Positions 46,598-55,373 of a DNA stretch of 64,000 bases are shown piece after piece; position 1 is the first letter of the stretch, and every line of letters begins with the position of its first letter. The position numbers and the translations under genes are program-made. Source of the stretch: DASQZJ01 sp035638775 (GTDB lineage: Bacteria; Pseudomonadota; Gammaproteobacteria; UBA5335; SLRW01); contig DASQZJ010000020.1 in assembly GCA_035638775.1 (NCBI GenBank), positions 1 to 64,000 on the forward strand, read 5' to 3'. Below the pieces are notes generated by a model, which made no database searches, had not been told where the DNA came from, and saw nothing but the letters and a program-made list of their open reading frames with translations.

Positions 46598-48304
46598 ATG
46601 AGCGAGATCACCGGCGGCGAGCTTCTCGCCCGCTGCCTGGCGCAGGAAGGCGTGCGACTGGTCTTCGGGCTGCCCTGTCCCGAGATCGACCCCTTCCTGG
46701 CGGCGCTGGATGGTCACGGGATGCGCCAGGTTCCGGTGCGTCACGAGTCGGCCGGGGCGCACATGGCCGAGGGCCTGTACAAGACCAGCGGCGATGTCGC
46801 CGTCGTGCTGGGCAACCCCGGGCCCGGCTCGGCAAACCTCATCCCGGGCGTCATCAATGCCCGTCACGAGGGCGTCCCCCTGCTCGCGATCACGTCGCAG
46901 CATCGCATGGGCATCGTTTACCCGTCGCCGCCCTCCACCTTCCAGGGACAGGATCAGCTCGACGTCTACCGCGCCGCGGTCAAGTGGGGCGCGCCGGTGT
47001 TCGCCCGGGAGCGCATCCCGGAACTGGTCAGGGCAGCCTTCCGCGAAATGTGGAGCGGTCGTCCCGGCCCGGTTCAGCTCGAGATCCCGGCGCCGGTGCT
47101 GTACGAAACCGGCGACGAGTCCGCAATCCGGATGCTCCCGCCGCACCGCTACCGCGCGCGGCCGCAGGGACCGTCACCGGAAGCGGTCGCTGACGCGGTC
47201 GAACTCCTCGCGTCGGCACGTACTCCCGCGATCATCGCGGGTGCGGGCGTCGATCGCGGTGAAGCCGGCGACGCCCTTTTGCGTGTAGCCGAGCGCCTGG
47301 GATGCCCGATCATGTCGACCATGGCCGGACGTTCCTCGGTGCCACGGGATCATCCCCAGTACGTATTCGGCTTTGGCCCGGCCGGCGACAGCGTCCGGCG
47401 CGAGGCCGACGTAGTGCTGGTGGCCGGCTCCCGCCTGGGAAACCTGGACCTTCCATTCGACAAGTACTGGGGAGACCCGGAACGGCAGAAGCTGATCCAG
47501 ATCGACGTGGACCCGCGCAATATCGGCGTGACGCGCCCGGTGGACCTCGCCATCGTGGCCGACGCCCGACTGACCCTGGAGGCGCTGGAGGCCGCCCTGG
47601 ATCAAGCAGGTGTGCGGCACGCCCCGGGGCCGTCGCTGCGAAGATACCGCGAGGCGGATCTCGCCTGGCAACAGGAACTGCGCGGGGCCGTGGAAGGCTG
47701 GCAGGGACCTGGCGTCCACCCGGCCCACGCGATGCAGGTGATCGGCGAGCTGTTCGGGCCCGAGGCGATCTACGTCGCCGACGGTGGCAACACTTCGCTG
47801 TGGGCGCACGCCACGCTGCCTCCGACGCGAGCCCGTTCCTACGTCAACATCCTGGAGCTGGGCATGCTCGGCCTGGGCGTGCCGGCCTCGCTGGGAGCGA
47901 AGCTGGGGAATCCCGATCGGGAGGTGGTGTGCGTGACCGGTGACGGCGCGGCCGGCTTCTACTTCATGGAGCTCCAGTCCGCCGCGCGCGAGGGGCTCGA
48001 CGTGCGCGTGGTGGTATTCGCCGACGGCTCGTGGACCATGGAGGAGCTGAACGAGCGGGCGCTTTACCAGCGCACGTTCGGCACCGCCATGGGCACGGTG
48101 CGCTGGGACGAGGTCGCCGCGGGGCTGGGCTGCGAGGGCATCCGCGTGGACCGGATCGAGGACCTGGAAGAGGCGCTCACCCGCGCCCGCGCCGCCCGCG
48201 GACCCGCCGTGGTGTGCGTGAACACCAGCCGGGACGCGAATCTCGGGATCCCCGCCGACATGCTGACGCGGTTCTTCGAGGTCTACCAGGGCCCGGGCGA
48301 CTGA
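46598..48304 (+). CDS. ThDP-dependent enzyme, acetolactate synthase/decarboxylase superfamily
   Basis: A 568-aa three-domain thiamin-diphosphate enzyme: Pyr domain (residues 1-165) with catalytic Glu50 (VRHESAGAHMAEG), a central Rossmann-like domain (about 190-330; the DP-binding VAGSRLGNLD), and a PP domain with G448-D449-G450. The metal-binding motif normally reads GDG...N-x-G. Here residues 475-479 are A-D-G-S-W, so the Asn is replaced by Ala475. This is unlike AHAS, benzoylformate decarboxylase or Xsc, and the true reaction is unknown. No regulatory small subunit is encoded beside it. It lies 96 bases after the dioxygenase and may share its pathway. Confidence 0.85.
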   Translation: MSEITGGELLARCLAQEGVRLVFGLPCPEIDPFLAALDGHGMRQVPVRHESAGAHMAEGLYKTSGDVAVVLGNPGPGSANLIPGVINARHEGVPLLAITSQHRMGIVYPSPPSTFQGQDQLDVYRAAVKWGAPVFARERIPELVRAAFREMWSGRPGPVQLEIPAPVLYETGDESAIRMLPPHRYRARPQGPSPEAVADAVELLASARTPAIIAGAGVDRGEAGDALLRVAERLGCPIMSTMAGRSSVPRDHPQYVFGFGPAGDSVRREADVVLVAGSRLGNLDLPFDKYWGDPERQKLIQIDVDPRNIGVTRPVDLAIVADARLTLEALEAALDQAGVRHAPGPSLRRYREADLAWQQELRGAVEGWQGPGVHPAHAMQVIGELFGPEAIYVADGGNTSLWAHATLPPTRARSYVNILELGMLGLGVPASLGAKLGNPDREVVCVTGDGAAGFYFMELQSAAREGLDVRVVVFADGSWTMEELNERALYQRTFGTAMGTVRWDEVAAGLGCEGIRVDRIEDLEEALTRARAARGPAVVCVNTSRDANLGIPADMLTRFFEVYQGPGD

Positions 48305-48810
48305 GCCGGACGAATCGCACTCGCACCGGGATCCCCTGCCCGGCAACGGTCGGGGGCGCCATCGAAGTCCGGCGGTCGATCCTTCATCCGGTGCACGGTT
48401 TCATGCGTACAGCGGCACAGCCGCGATGATGATGTCCGAGCCGTCACCGGCGGCGCACCGGATGCATCGGGATCCGGAGAGCGGGCGATGGACGGATTTG
48501 CACGCGCGGTCATCGGCATCACCGAGCGGGGCCTGGTGCCCGAGGCGCTGGTCCGGGCCGGCATCCGGCAGCTGCTGGCCCAGCGGCTGCGGACGCTGCC
48601 GGCCAGTGACGGACCGCACGCGGAGGCCCACCTGCGTGCCTTCAGCGTGTCGATGGCCTATCGCCTGCGAACCGCCCAGGCGCGACATCGATCTGTGGTA
48701 CGGAGTCCGCGGCCGCTGGCTGGGCCCGCGCTCGAAGGTGCAGGGCGGACACACGCTCGTGTACGAGCCGGCGGCGGCGGCTGAGTCGGTCCTGCCCCGA
48801 GCCGCCCGCG
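48305..48810. other. Intergenic region holding a broken methyltransferase remnant
   Basis: About 500 bases between the ThDP gene and the convergent molybdenum hydroxylase gene. Apart from the remnant at 48488-48784 I see no gene, hairpin with T run or repeated sequence. Confidence 0.5.
48488..48784 (+). pseudogene. Remnant of a cyclopropane-fatty-acid-synthase-like SAM methyltransferase
   Basis: The first 55 or so codons after the ATG at 48488 read MDGFARAVIGITERGLVPEA followed by LVRAGIRQLLAQRLR. This resembles the N-terminus of Cfa-family SAM-dependent methyltransferases. After about 48670 the similarity ends; the frame continues in Arg/Ala-rich sequence and stops at 48784. The next frame over reads DIDLWYGVRGRWLGPRSKVQ, which looks like protein too, so a frameshift or deletion may join two pieces. 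The SAM-binding motif and catalytic parts of the family are absent. A short functional protein cannot be excluded. Confidence 0.4.
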
Positions 48811-51045
48811 TCAGGCCGTCAGTGCCTCCGGCCGGATCGGCAGGCTGCGGACCCTCTTGCCGGTGGCGGCGAAAACCGCATTGGCCACGGCGGGGGCGAT
48901 CGGCGGAGTGGCAATCTCGCCCACTCCCCCCGGTGCCGCGTTGCTCTGGACGATCCAGGTATCGACCCGCGGCATCTGGTCCATCCTCAGAACCTGGTAG
49001 GAGTCAAAGTTGTCCTGTTTCGCACGGCCATCCTCGATGGTGATCTCGCTGCCCGGCAGGATCGCCGCGCTCAGACCGTAGACCACTGCGCTCTCGACCT
49101 GCGCCCGGATCGTGTCCGGGTTGACCACGTGGCCGCAGTCCACGGCACAGACCACGCGGTGGACCGTCAACTTGCCTTTCCCGCTCACGGAGACCTCGGC
49201 CACCTCGGCAACGTAGCTGCCGAAGCACTCGTGCACGGCCACACCCTGGTAATGCCGCGGAGCCAGCGACGCGCCCCAGCCCGCCTTGCGCGCCGCCAGA
49301 TCGAGCACGCCCAGCCGCCGTGGATGCCCGCGGAGGAGGTGACGGCGGTAGGCGACCGGATCCTCGCCGGCGCGGTGGGCCAGTTCGTCCACGAAACTCT
49401 CCACCGCGAACGCGGTGTGGGAGTGTCCCACCGAGCGCCAGAACCCCACCGGCACGAATGCGTCCTCGTCCATGACGTACTCGACGCGGATGTTCGGGTA
49501 GGCATAGGGAACGTCGCGCGCGCCTTCGACCGCCGCGTTGTCGACCCGGTGCTCGGTCACCAGGCCGGCAGTGCCCGAGGCCATCCGCTTGATCACGCGC
49601 GGCACCCAGTGCGGAAGCACGGCAGGCACGAACGCCGGCATGGCGCGGGCGCTGATCGACGGCCCGACCACCCGGTGCATCCAGGCGACCGCCCGGCCGG
49701 AGGCATCCAGGCCGGCCCGCAGCCGGTGCCGCATGGCAGGGCGATAGAAGTCGTGCCGGGTGTCGTCCTCGCGCGTCCAGATGACCTTTACCGGCGCGCC
49801 GACCCGCTGCGACAGCTGCACCGCCTCAGCCACGAAATCGAGCTCCGAGCGCCGTCCGAAACCGCCGCCGAGCTGCGTCGTGTGCACGCGGACCCGAGCG
49901 TAGGGCAGGCCGGTGATCGCCACCGCGACGTCCTGGCTGCCGCCCTGGTTCTGGGTGGGCACCCAGACGTCGCAGCCGTCGGCGCGGACGTGCGCCGTGG
50001 CGTTCATGGGCTCCATGGTCGCGTGCGCCAGGAACGGCACCTGGTAGCTCACATCCAGTACCTGTGCCGCGGTGTCGAGCACGTGCGGAGCGTCGCCCAC
50101 GTCACGCACCTGCGCTCCCTGCTGCTGCGCCAGACGCCGGTAACGCGCCGCGATCCCGGCCGAGTCCCGCCCGGCGTTGGGCTGGTCCCACCGGATACTG
50201 AGGGCGCGGCGCCCCTGCTGTGCCTGCCAGAACGAATCGGCCACCACCGCCACGCCGGTGGTGATCTGCACGACATGCCGGACGCCGGCGACCTGCATCG
50301 CCGCATCGGCATTGAAGCTGCGCACCGCAGCGCCGAAGCCCGGTCCGCGCTCCACGGTCGCGATCAGCAACCCGGGGACGTGGATGTCCAGGCCGAACAC
50401 CGCACTGCCGTCCACCTTGGACGGGACGTCCACCCGCGGATACGGCGTCCCGATCAGGCGGAAATCGCCCGGCTCCTTCAGCCGCACCTTCTCCGGCACC
50501 GGCAGGCGCGCCGCAGCCGCGGCGAGGTCACGATAGGCCAGGCTGTCCCCGGTGGCCGGGTTGAATACGCGGCCGCTGCGCGCACGCAACCCGTCCGCGT
50601 CGACCTTCCAGTGCCGCGCGGCGGCGGTGATCAGCATCGCCCGCGCGGTTGCGCCCGCCTCCCGCAGCGGAAGCCAGCTGGTGCGCACCGAGGTGCTGCC
50701 GCCGGTCGCCTGCAGCCCCAGCGCCGGGTTGTCGTACGCGCGCTGCGCCGGAGCGAACTCGACATCGACCTTGTCCAGGTCGACCTCGAGCTCCTCGGCC
50801 ACCAGCATGGGCAGCGCGGTCATCACGCCCTGTCCCATCTCGGAATGCGCCACGATGATGGTCACGCCGTCGTCCGGCGCGATCCGGATCCAGGCATTGG
50901 GTGCGAACCCCCCGTTGGCGGTGGCGGTGGAGGCGCTGTCGCCGGCGCAGCCATCCAGGCTGAAACCGACCAGCATCAGCCCGCCGGCGACGGCGGACAC
51001 CTTGAGGAAATGCCGGCGGGAGCGATCGACGGGCCGGGCGCCCAT
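48811..51045 (-). CDS. Molybdenum-binding subunit of a xanthine dehydrogenase-family hydroxylase (IorB-like)
   Basis: Large catalytic subunit of a two-component molybdenum hydroxylase, similar to isoquinoline 1-oxidoreductase beta. The 744-aa protein starts with a Tat signal (DRSRRHFLKVSAVAGG, twin Arg at about residues 10-11) and lipoprotein-like LDGCAG. Duplicated aldehyde-oxidase domains follow, with SEMGQGVMTALPMLVAEELEV, GGGFGRRSELDFVAEAV (Mo-cofactor loop) and the C-terminal GGVGEIATPPIAPAVANA, whose Glu is the catalytic base. Substrates in this family are N-heterocycles or aldehydes; none can be assigned. Export with the small subunit through Tat is expected. One base separates it from the iron-sulphur subunit gene. 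Confidence 0.93.
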   Translation of the reverse strand: MGARPVDRSRRHFLKVSAVAGGLMLVGFSLDGCAGDSASTATANGGFAPNAWIRIAPDDGVTIIVAHSEMGQGVMTALPMLVAEELEVDLDKVDVEFAPAQRAYDNPALGLQATGGSTSVRTSWLPLREAGATARAMLITAAARHWKVDADGLRARSGRVFNPATGDSLAYRDLAAAAARLPVPEKVRLKEPGDFRLIGTPYPRVDVPSKVDGSAVFGLDIHVPGLLIATVERGPGFGAAVRSFNADAAMQVAGVRHVVQITTGVAVVADSFWQAQQGRRALSIRWDQPNAGRDSAGIAARYRRLAQQQGAQVRDVGDAPHVLDTAAQVLDVSYQVPFLAHATMEPMNATAHVRADGCDVWVPTQNQGGSQDVAVAITGLPYARVRVHTTQLGGGFGRRSELDFVAEAVQLSQRVGAPVKVIWTREDDTRHDFYRPAMRHRLRAGLDASGRAVAWMHRVVGPSISARAMPAFVPAVLPHWVPRVIKRMASGTAGLVTEHRVDNAAVEGARDVPYAYPNIRVEYVMDEDAFVPVGFWRSVGHSHTAFAVESFVDELAHRAGEDPVAYRRHLLRGHPRRLGVLDLAARKAGWGASLAPRHYQGVAVHECFGSYVAEVAEVSVSGKGKLTVHRVVCAVDCGHVVNPDTIRAQVESAVVYGLSAAILPGSEITIEDGRAKQDNFDSYQVLRMDQMPRVDTWIVQSNAAPGGVGEIATPPIAPAVANAVFAATGKRVRSLPIRPEALTA

Positions 51046-51046
51046 G

Positions 51047-51514
51047 TCAGGCTTCCCGCTGCATGGCGGCCGCGGCACGGTGAATCGCCCGGCGGATCCG
51101 CTGGTAGGTCCCGCAACGACAGAGGTTCGCGGCCATGGCGGCGTCGATCTGCGCGTCCGTGGGTCGCGGAGTCCGGCCAAGCAGGGCCGCCGCGCTCATC
51201 AGCTGCCCGGACTGGCAGTAGCCGCACTGCGGCACCTGCTCGTCGATCCAGGCCTGTTGCAGGGGGTGCAGTCGGTGCGGTCCGGCCAGGCCCTCTATGG
51301 TGGTGACCTCGTGACCGTCCGCGACCCGCGTTGGCGTCACGCAGGAGCGGACGGCGACGCCGTCGAGGTGGACGGTGCAGGCGCCGCACTCGCCGATGCC
51401 GCAGCCGAACTTGGTGCCGGTCAGGCCCAGCGCCTCGCGAATGGTCCACAGCAGCGGCGTATCGTCGCTCACCGCGGGGCTCACGGTCTTGCCGTTGAGT
51501 CGAAACCTGGCCAT
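51047..51514 (-). CDS. [2Fe-2S] subunit of the molybdenum hydroxylase (IorA-like)
   Basis: Electron-transfer subunit. The 155-aa protein has the plant-type [2Fe-2S] cluster in the N-terminal half (C38, C43, C46 in FGCGIGECGACTVHLDG, then the fourth Cys in RSCVTP) and a second [2Fe-2S] cluster in the C-terminal helical domain (CGYCQSGQ and NLCRCGTY). No FAD subunit gene is nearby, consistent with the IorAB two-subunit class that passes electrons to a cytochrome. It has no signal peptide of its own, so it would be carried by the Tat-targeted partner. It is the first gene of the pair. Confidence 0.95.
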   Translation of the reverse strand: MARFRLNGKTVSPAVSDDTPLLWTIREALGLTGTKFGCGIGECGACTVHLDGVAVRSCVTPTRVADGHEVTTIEGLAGPHRLHPLQQAWIDEQVPQCGYCQSGQLMSAAALLGRTPRPTDAQIDAAMAANLCRCGTYQRIRRAIHRAAAAMQREA

Positions 51515-51800
51515 CGGGAAACTGCCTCCAGTGATGTTCGTCCCGAAACCCCGCCGGCGGCGCCGCGGGCCTGCCTGTCCCTGTTTGTGCCGGGAGTGTA
51601 GTCAACCGTGTGCGGCATTTCACGCCCGCGTCCGTCCCGGCACCGAACCGAAGTTGACCCCGCCCCGGACGGGATGTACAAGCTTTGATCATGGCGTACA
51701 CGAGCATGGAATCGTCGACATCCGGGAGCGAGAACGCCGCCCCGCCCCTCCCCGGACACCGGCATGGCCCGCGCGGTACCGGAGGAAGGTCCGACCCGGC

Positions 51801-52967
51801 ATGGGCTGGCTGATCCCGGAGAGCGACCCGCGGCAGGCGGTGCGAGTCCGTCGCCTGCTCATGGGCGCCGGATCCTATCTCCTGCCCGCGGCCGGCATGG
51901 CATACGCCCTGTTGCGGGGTACCGGGGGGCCGCCGTTGCGGCCATCCGGGGCCGCGCTGTGGCTGGGCACAGTGGTGACGGCCAACCTGGCGTTCTTCAC
52001 CCTCATCCGCAGCGGCCTCAGCAAGCGCTTCCACGACCCGGCCCTGACCATCCCCCAGATGACGGTCGCGGTGCTCCTGGTGACCTGGATGCTGTACTTC
52101 GCCGGCAGCGCGCGCGGCGCCATGAGCATGCTCTACCTGGTGACGTTCACCTTCGGCCTGTTCCGCCTCACGACCCGCGACTTCCTCTGGCTGTCCGGCT
52201 TCACCCTGTTGTGCTACGGGGTCATGATCGCCACCCTGCTGCCGCGGCATCCGGCATCCGCGGAGGTCGAGGGCCTGCTCGTGGATCTCGTGGTGGTGGC
52301 GACGGTGCTGCCCTGGTTCGCACTCGTCGGCGGCTACATCAGCCGCCTGCGGGAACGGCTCAACCGGGCCAACAACCGGCTCGAGGAAGCCCTGGACACC
52401 ATCGGGCGGCTGGCGATCTACGACGAGCTGACCCAGGTATACAATCGCCGCCACCTGCTCGAGATCCTGGATCGGCAGAAGGAACTGGCCGATCGCGGCG
52501 GCTGGCGCTTCGCCGTGGCGCTGATCGATCTCGATCACTTCAAGCAGGTCAACGACACCCTGGGCCACCTGGCCGGCGACGACGTTCTCGCGGGGGTCGC
52601 CGCTGCGGTCAACGGCACGCTCCGCAGCGTGGACGCCATGGCCCGCTACGGCGGGGAGGAGTTCGTCCTGGTGCTGAGCAATACCGACCTCGACGGCGCG
52701 CGCCGGGCAGCCGACCGGGTCCACCGGCGCATCGCCCGGGCATCCTTCGAGGAGCTCGGCGTGCGACAGCGCATCACCGTGTCCATCGGCGTTACCGCCT
52801 ACGCGCCTCCGGAGGAGCTCGCCGCCCTGCTCGCCCGCGCCGACCGCGCCCTCTACGAAGCAAAGGCGGCCGGGCGCAACTGCACCCGCACCGCGGACCC
52901 GCCCGTGTGGCCACGCGCCGCCGCCCGGGGCCCGGCGGCCGGCGGCGAAGACGGCTCCACCCCCTGA
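51801..52967 (+). CDS. Membrane-bound diguanylate cyclase (GGDEF)
   Basis: Makes cyclic di-GMP from two GTP. The 388-aa protein has a membrane domain of about six helices (residues 20-205), a short coiled coil (RLRERLNRANNRLEEALDTI) and a GGDEF domain. The active site is G284-G-E-E-F288 (a GGDEF variant kept by active enzymes), and an RxxD inhibitory site lies at R275-D278, five residues before it. LTQVYNRRHLLE and LIDLDHFKQVNDTLGH are the usual metal and nucleotide blocks. The upstream gap (51515-51800) carries no clear promoter. Confidence 0.93.
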   Translation: MGWLIPESDPRQAVRVRRLLMGAGSYLLPAAGMAYALLRGTGGPPLRPSGAALWLGTVVTANLAFFTLIRSGLSKRFHDPALTIPQMTVAVLLVTWMLYFAGSARGAMSMLYLVTFTFGLFRLTTRDFLWLSGFTLLCYGVMIATLLPRHPASAEVEGLLVDLVVVATVLPWFALVGGYISRLRERLNRANNRLEEALDTIGRLAIYDELTQVYNRRHLLEILDRQKELADRGGWRFAVALIDLDHFKQVNDTLGHLAGDDVLAGVAAAVNGTLRSVDAMARYGGEEFVLVLSNTDLDGARRAADRVHRRIARASFEELGVRQRITVSIGVTAYAPPEELAALLARADRALYEAKAAGRNCTRTADPPVWPRAAARGPAAGGEDGSTP

Positions 52968-53111
52968 CCCGGGCTTGCGCGAGACGACGCAACTGGCTAG
53001 TGTCCAGCCGTCGGGGCGGCCGGGCGCTGCCGGTCGCCGGATCCGCGTACATGGCCGCGATGCGCACGACCCCCCCGCCCCGATCCATTCACGGGGGGCC
53101 GAGGAGCGGAC

Positions 53112-54242
53112 GTGAGCAGACTCTTCATTACGGGTACCGGTCTTTACACACCGCCGCAGGCGATCTCCAACGAGGAGCTGGTGGCGGCCTACAACGACTA
53201 CGCGCGCCTGTTCAACGAATCCGGCGCCGATGCCATTGCCCGCGGGGACCGCGCGGCTGCGGAGCTGTCCAGTCCGGCCTTCATCGAGAAGGCCTCGGGC
53301 ATCCGCAGCCGGCACGTGCTCGACGCCGGCGGCATCCTGGACCCGGAGAGGATGCGCCCGCGGCTGCCGCGACGCGGCGAGGACGAGCTCTCGATCCAGG
53401 CGGAGATGTCGGTGACCGCGGCGCGGGAGGCGCTGCAGCGAGCGCGGCGCACGCCCGCCGAGGTCGACGCCGTGGTGGTCGCCTGCTCCAACCTGCAGCG
53501 GCCCTATCCGGCGGTTGCCATCGAGGTGCAGCAGGCCCTGGGGATCGACGGCTTCGCCTACGACATGAACGTGGCCTGTTCGTCCGCCACCTTCGGCATC
53601 CAGAACGCGGCCGACAGCGTCGCCCTCGGGCATGCCCGGGCGGTGCTGGTGGTCAACCCCGAGATCTGCTCCGGGCACCTGAACTTCCGCGACCGCGACA
53701 GCCACTTCATCTTCGGCGATGCGTGTACCGCGATCCTGGTCGAATCCGCGCCGGCGGAGGGATCCGACGCCTTCGAGATCCTGGGAACCCGGCTCAGGAC
53801 GGTATTCTCGAACAACATCCGCAACGACTTCGGCTTTCTCAATCCCGCCGAGCAGCCGCCCCGGGAAGCCGGCGAGCTCCTGTTCCGCCAGAACGGCCGC
53901 CGCGTGTTCCGCGAGGTCGTGCCGATGGTGGAGTCCCTGATCCTGGCGCACCTGGACACGCTGGGCATAGAGGCGGGCACCCTGCGCCGCCTGTGGCTGC
54001 ACCAGGCCAACCTCAACATGAACCTGATGATCGGCAAGCGGGTGCTCGGGCACGGGCCCTCGCAGGACGAGGCACCGGTGATCCTGGATGAGTACGCCAA
54101 TACCAGCTCGGCCGGCTCGATCATCGCCTTTCACCGGCATCACGACGATCTGCAGCCGGGCGACACCGGCGTGATCTGCTCCTTCGGAGCCGGCTATTCC
54201 GCCGGCAGCGTGGTGGTACGCCGGCACCCGGCGCGGGAATGA
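53112..54242 (+). CDS. Beta-ketoacyl-ACP synthase III-like enzyme
   Basis: Thiolase-fold condensing enzyme of the KAS III group. The 376-aa GTG-initiated protein has the catalytic triad Cys156 (NVACSSATF), His297 (LHQANLNMN) and Asn330 (YANTSSAGSI). It is longer than E. coli FabH (317 aa) because of an insert near residues 50-90, which resembles the FabH-like shunt enzymes of Pseudomonas that accept acyl-CoA primers. The start is supported by a short GAGGAG site upstream. It precedes a small unknown gene with ATGA overlap and tatD. Confidence 0.9.
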   Translation: MSRLFITGTGLYTPPQAISNEELVAAYNDYARLFNESGADAIARGDRAAAELSSPAFIEKASGIRSRHVLDAGGILDPERMRPRLPRRGEDELSIQAEMSVTAAREALQRARRTPAEVDAVVVACSNLQRPYPAVAIEVQQALGIDGFAYDMNVACSSATFGIQNAADSVALGHARAVLVVNPEICSGHLNFRDRDSHFIFGDACTAILVESAPAEGSDAFEILGTRLRTVFSNNIRNDFGFLNPAEQPPREAGELLFRQNGRRVFREVVPMVESLILAHLDTLGIEAGTLRRLWLHQANLNMNLMIGKRVLGHGPSQDEAPVILDEYANTSSAGSIIAFHRHHDDLQPGDTGVICSFGAGYSAGSVVVRRHPARE

Positions 54243-54541
54243 CACCCGAGCCGGACAGCGCCCACACCTTCCGCGAGATCGACCGGGCCCTGGCGCTGCC
54301 CAAGAGCAGCGCATTCCGCGAATTCCGGAAGCTGCGGGATGAGCTGGTCGAGAACCGCGACTTCCGGGTGCTGGACGCGGCCCGCGACGCGCCGCTGATC
54401 GAGCGGCTGCGACGGGAGGGCCGCATCTATGCGGCGAGCGTCAACGTGGTCCTGCTTTCCGGCGGAGCCGCTGCGCGCATCCGGCGTGCACTGGCCGGGC
54501 GGGCAGGCACAGAACCGGGGAACCGCGATGAGCGAGAGTGA
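54239..54541 (+). CDS. Conserved hypothetical protein, about 100 aa
   Basis: I do not recognise this gene. The 100-aa product is hydrophilic and mostly helical by eye (FREFRKLRDELVENRDF, then APLIERLRREGRIYAASVNV), with a slightly hydrophobic C-terminal stretch, no Cys and no signal peptide. Its ATG overlaps the stop of the KAS III gene and its end overlaps tatD by 14 bases, so it is held in a tight transcriptional unit, which argues that it is real. Function unknown; a partner role for the condensing enzyme would be speculation. Confidence 0.65.
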   Translation: MTPEPDSAHTFREIDRALALPKSSAFREFRKLRDELVENRDFRVLDAARDAPLIERLRREGRIYAASVNVVLLSGGAAARIRRALAGRAGTEPGNRDERE

Positions 54542-55337
54542 GATCGAGCTGATCGACATTGGCGCCAACCTGACGCACAAGGCCTTTGCCCGGGACCTGG
54601 ACGCGGTCCTCGGGCGTGCCCGGGAGGCGGGGCTGAGCCAGATCCTGGTCACCGGCTCGGGGCTGGCGGCGAGCCGCGCCGCGATCGGGCTGGCTCGAAC
54701 ACACCCCGGCCGGCTGTTCGCGACGGCGGGGGTGCATCCGCACGAGGCGGGCGAGCATGGCGCGGCCGAGCTGAGCGCGATCGCCGACCTAGCGCGCGCG
54801 ACCGAAGTGCACGCGGTGGGCGAGCTGGGCCTGGACTTCAACCGCAACTACTCCCCGCATCCCGACCAGGAGCGGGTCTTCGCGGCCCAGCTGGAGATGG
54901 CCGTGGATCTGGACAAGCCGCTGTTCCTGCACCAGCGCGATGCCCATGCGCGCTTCCTCGAGATCCTCGACCCGTTCATCGGGCGCGTTCCGGGTGCGGT
55001 GGTGCACTGCTTCACCGCCGGCACCTACGAGCTCGACGCCTATCTCGAGCGCGGGCTGCACGTGGGCATCACCGGCTGGTTCTGCGACGAGCGGCGGGGG
55101 AGCCACCTGCGCGAGCTGGTGTCCCGGATACCGGCCGACCGGCTGATGCTGGAGACCGACGCGCCCTATCTCCTGCCGCGGGACCTTCGGCCGCGGCCGA
55201 AGGAGCGGCGCAACGAGCCGGCCTATCTCCGGCATATCCTGGAAGCGGTCGCCGCCGCCCGGGAAGAGCGCCCGGAGACGCTCGCGGCGGCGACGACGGC
55301 CACCGCGCGGCGCCTGTTTCGGCTGCCCCCGCCGTGA
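54528..55337 (+). CDS. tatD: TatD-family metal-dependent DNase
   Basis: Metal-dependent 3'-5' DNase/phosphodiesterase of the TIM-barrel amidohydrolase superfamily. The 269-aa protein begins IELIDIGANLTHKAF, which gives the TatD-type IGxNL motif in place of the DxHxH of YcfH/YjjV. It continues with TAGVHPHEA, VGELGLDFNRNYSP (metal Glu), LFLHQRDAHARF, VVHCFTAG and ETDAPYLLPRDLRP. The KERRNEPAYLRHI tail is also typical of TatD. It overlaps the upstream gene by 14 bases. Confidence 0.93.
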   Translation: MSESEIELIDIGANLTHKAFARDLDAVLGRAREAGLSQILVTGSGLAASRAAIGLARTHPGRLFATAGVHPHEAGEHGAAELSAIADLARATEVHAVGELGLDFNRNYSPHPDQERVFAAQLEMAVDLDKPLFLHQRDAHARFLEILDPFIGRVPGAVVHCFTAGTYELDAYLERGLHVGITGWFCDERRGSHLRELVSRIPADRLMLETDAPYLLPRDLRPRPKERRNEPAYLRHILEAVAAAREERPETLAAATTATARRLFRLPPP

Positions 55338-55343
55338 CGGTGG

Positions 55344-55373
55344 TTGGGCCGGCGGGCGGCGCCGGGGTATGAT
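55344..55373 (+). promoter_or_regulatory. Predicted promoter upstream of the DUF4124 gene
   Basis: TTGGGC (55344-55349), 18-base spacer, TATGAT (55368-55373). The leader is very short and contains the hairpin CCCG-TTTT-CGGG (55377-55388) next to the ribosome-binding site GGGGGAAG, which might limit translation. Confidence 0.45.

Noticed and set aside
45641..48304. TauD plus ThDP gene as a taurine-sulfoacetaldehyde (Xsc) pathway
   Set aside because: TauD releases sulfite and aminoacetaldehyde, not sulfoacetaldehyde, and the ThDP protein lacks Xsc-like features and the usual metal Asn. No transporter or Pta gene accompanies them.
51675..51700. TGTAC-N16-GTACA inverted repeat upstream of the first GGDEF gene, as a second CarH operator
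   Set aside because: Half-sites are inverted, not in the direct 11-bp arrangement, and there is no clear promoter around them.
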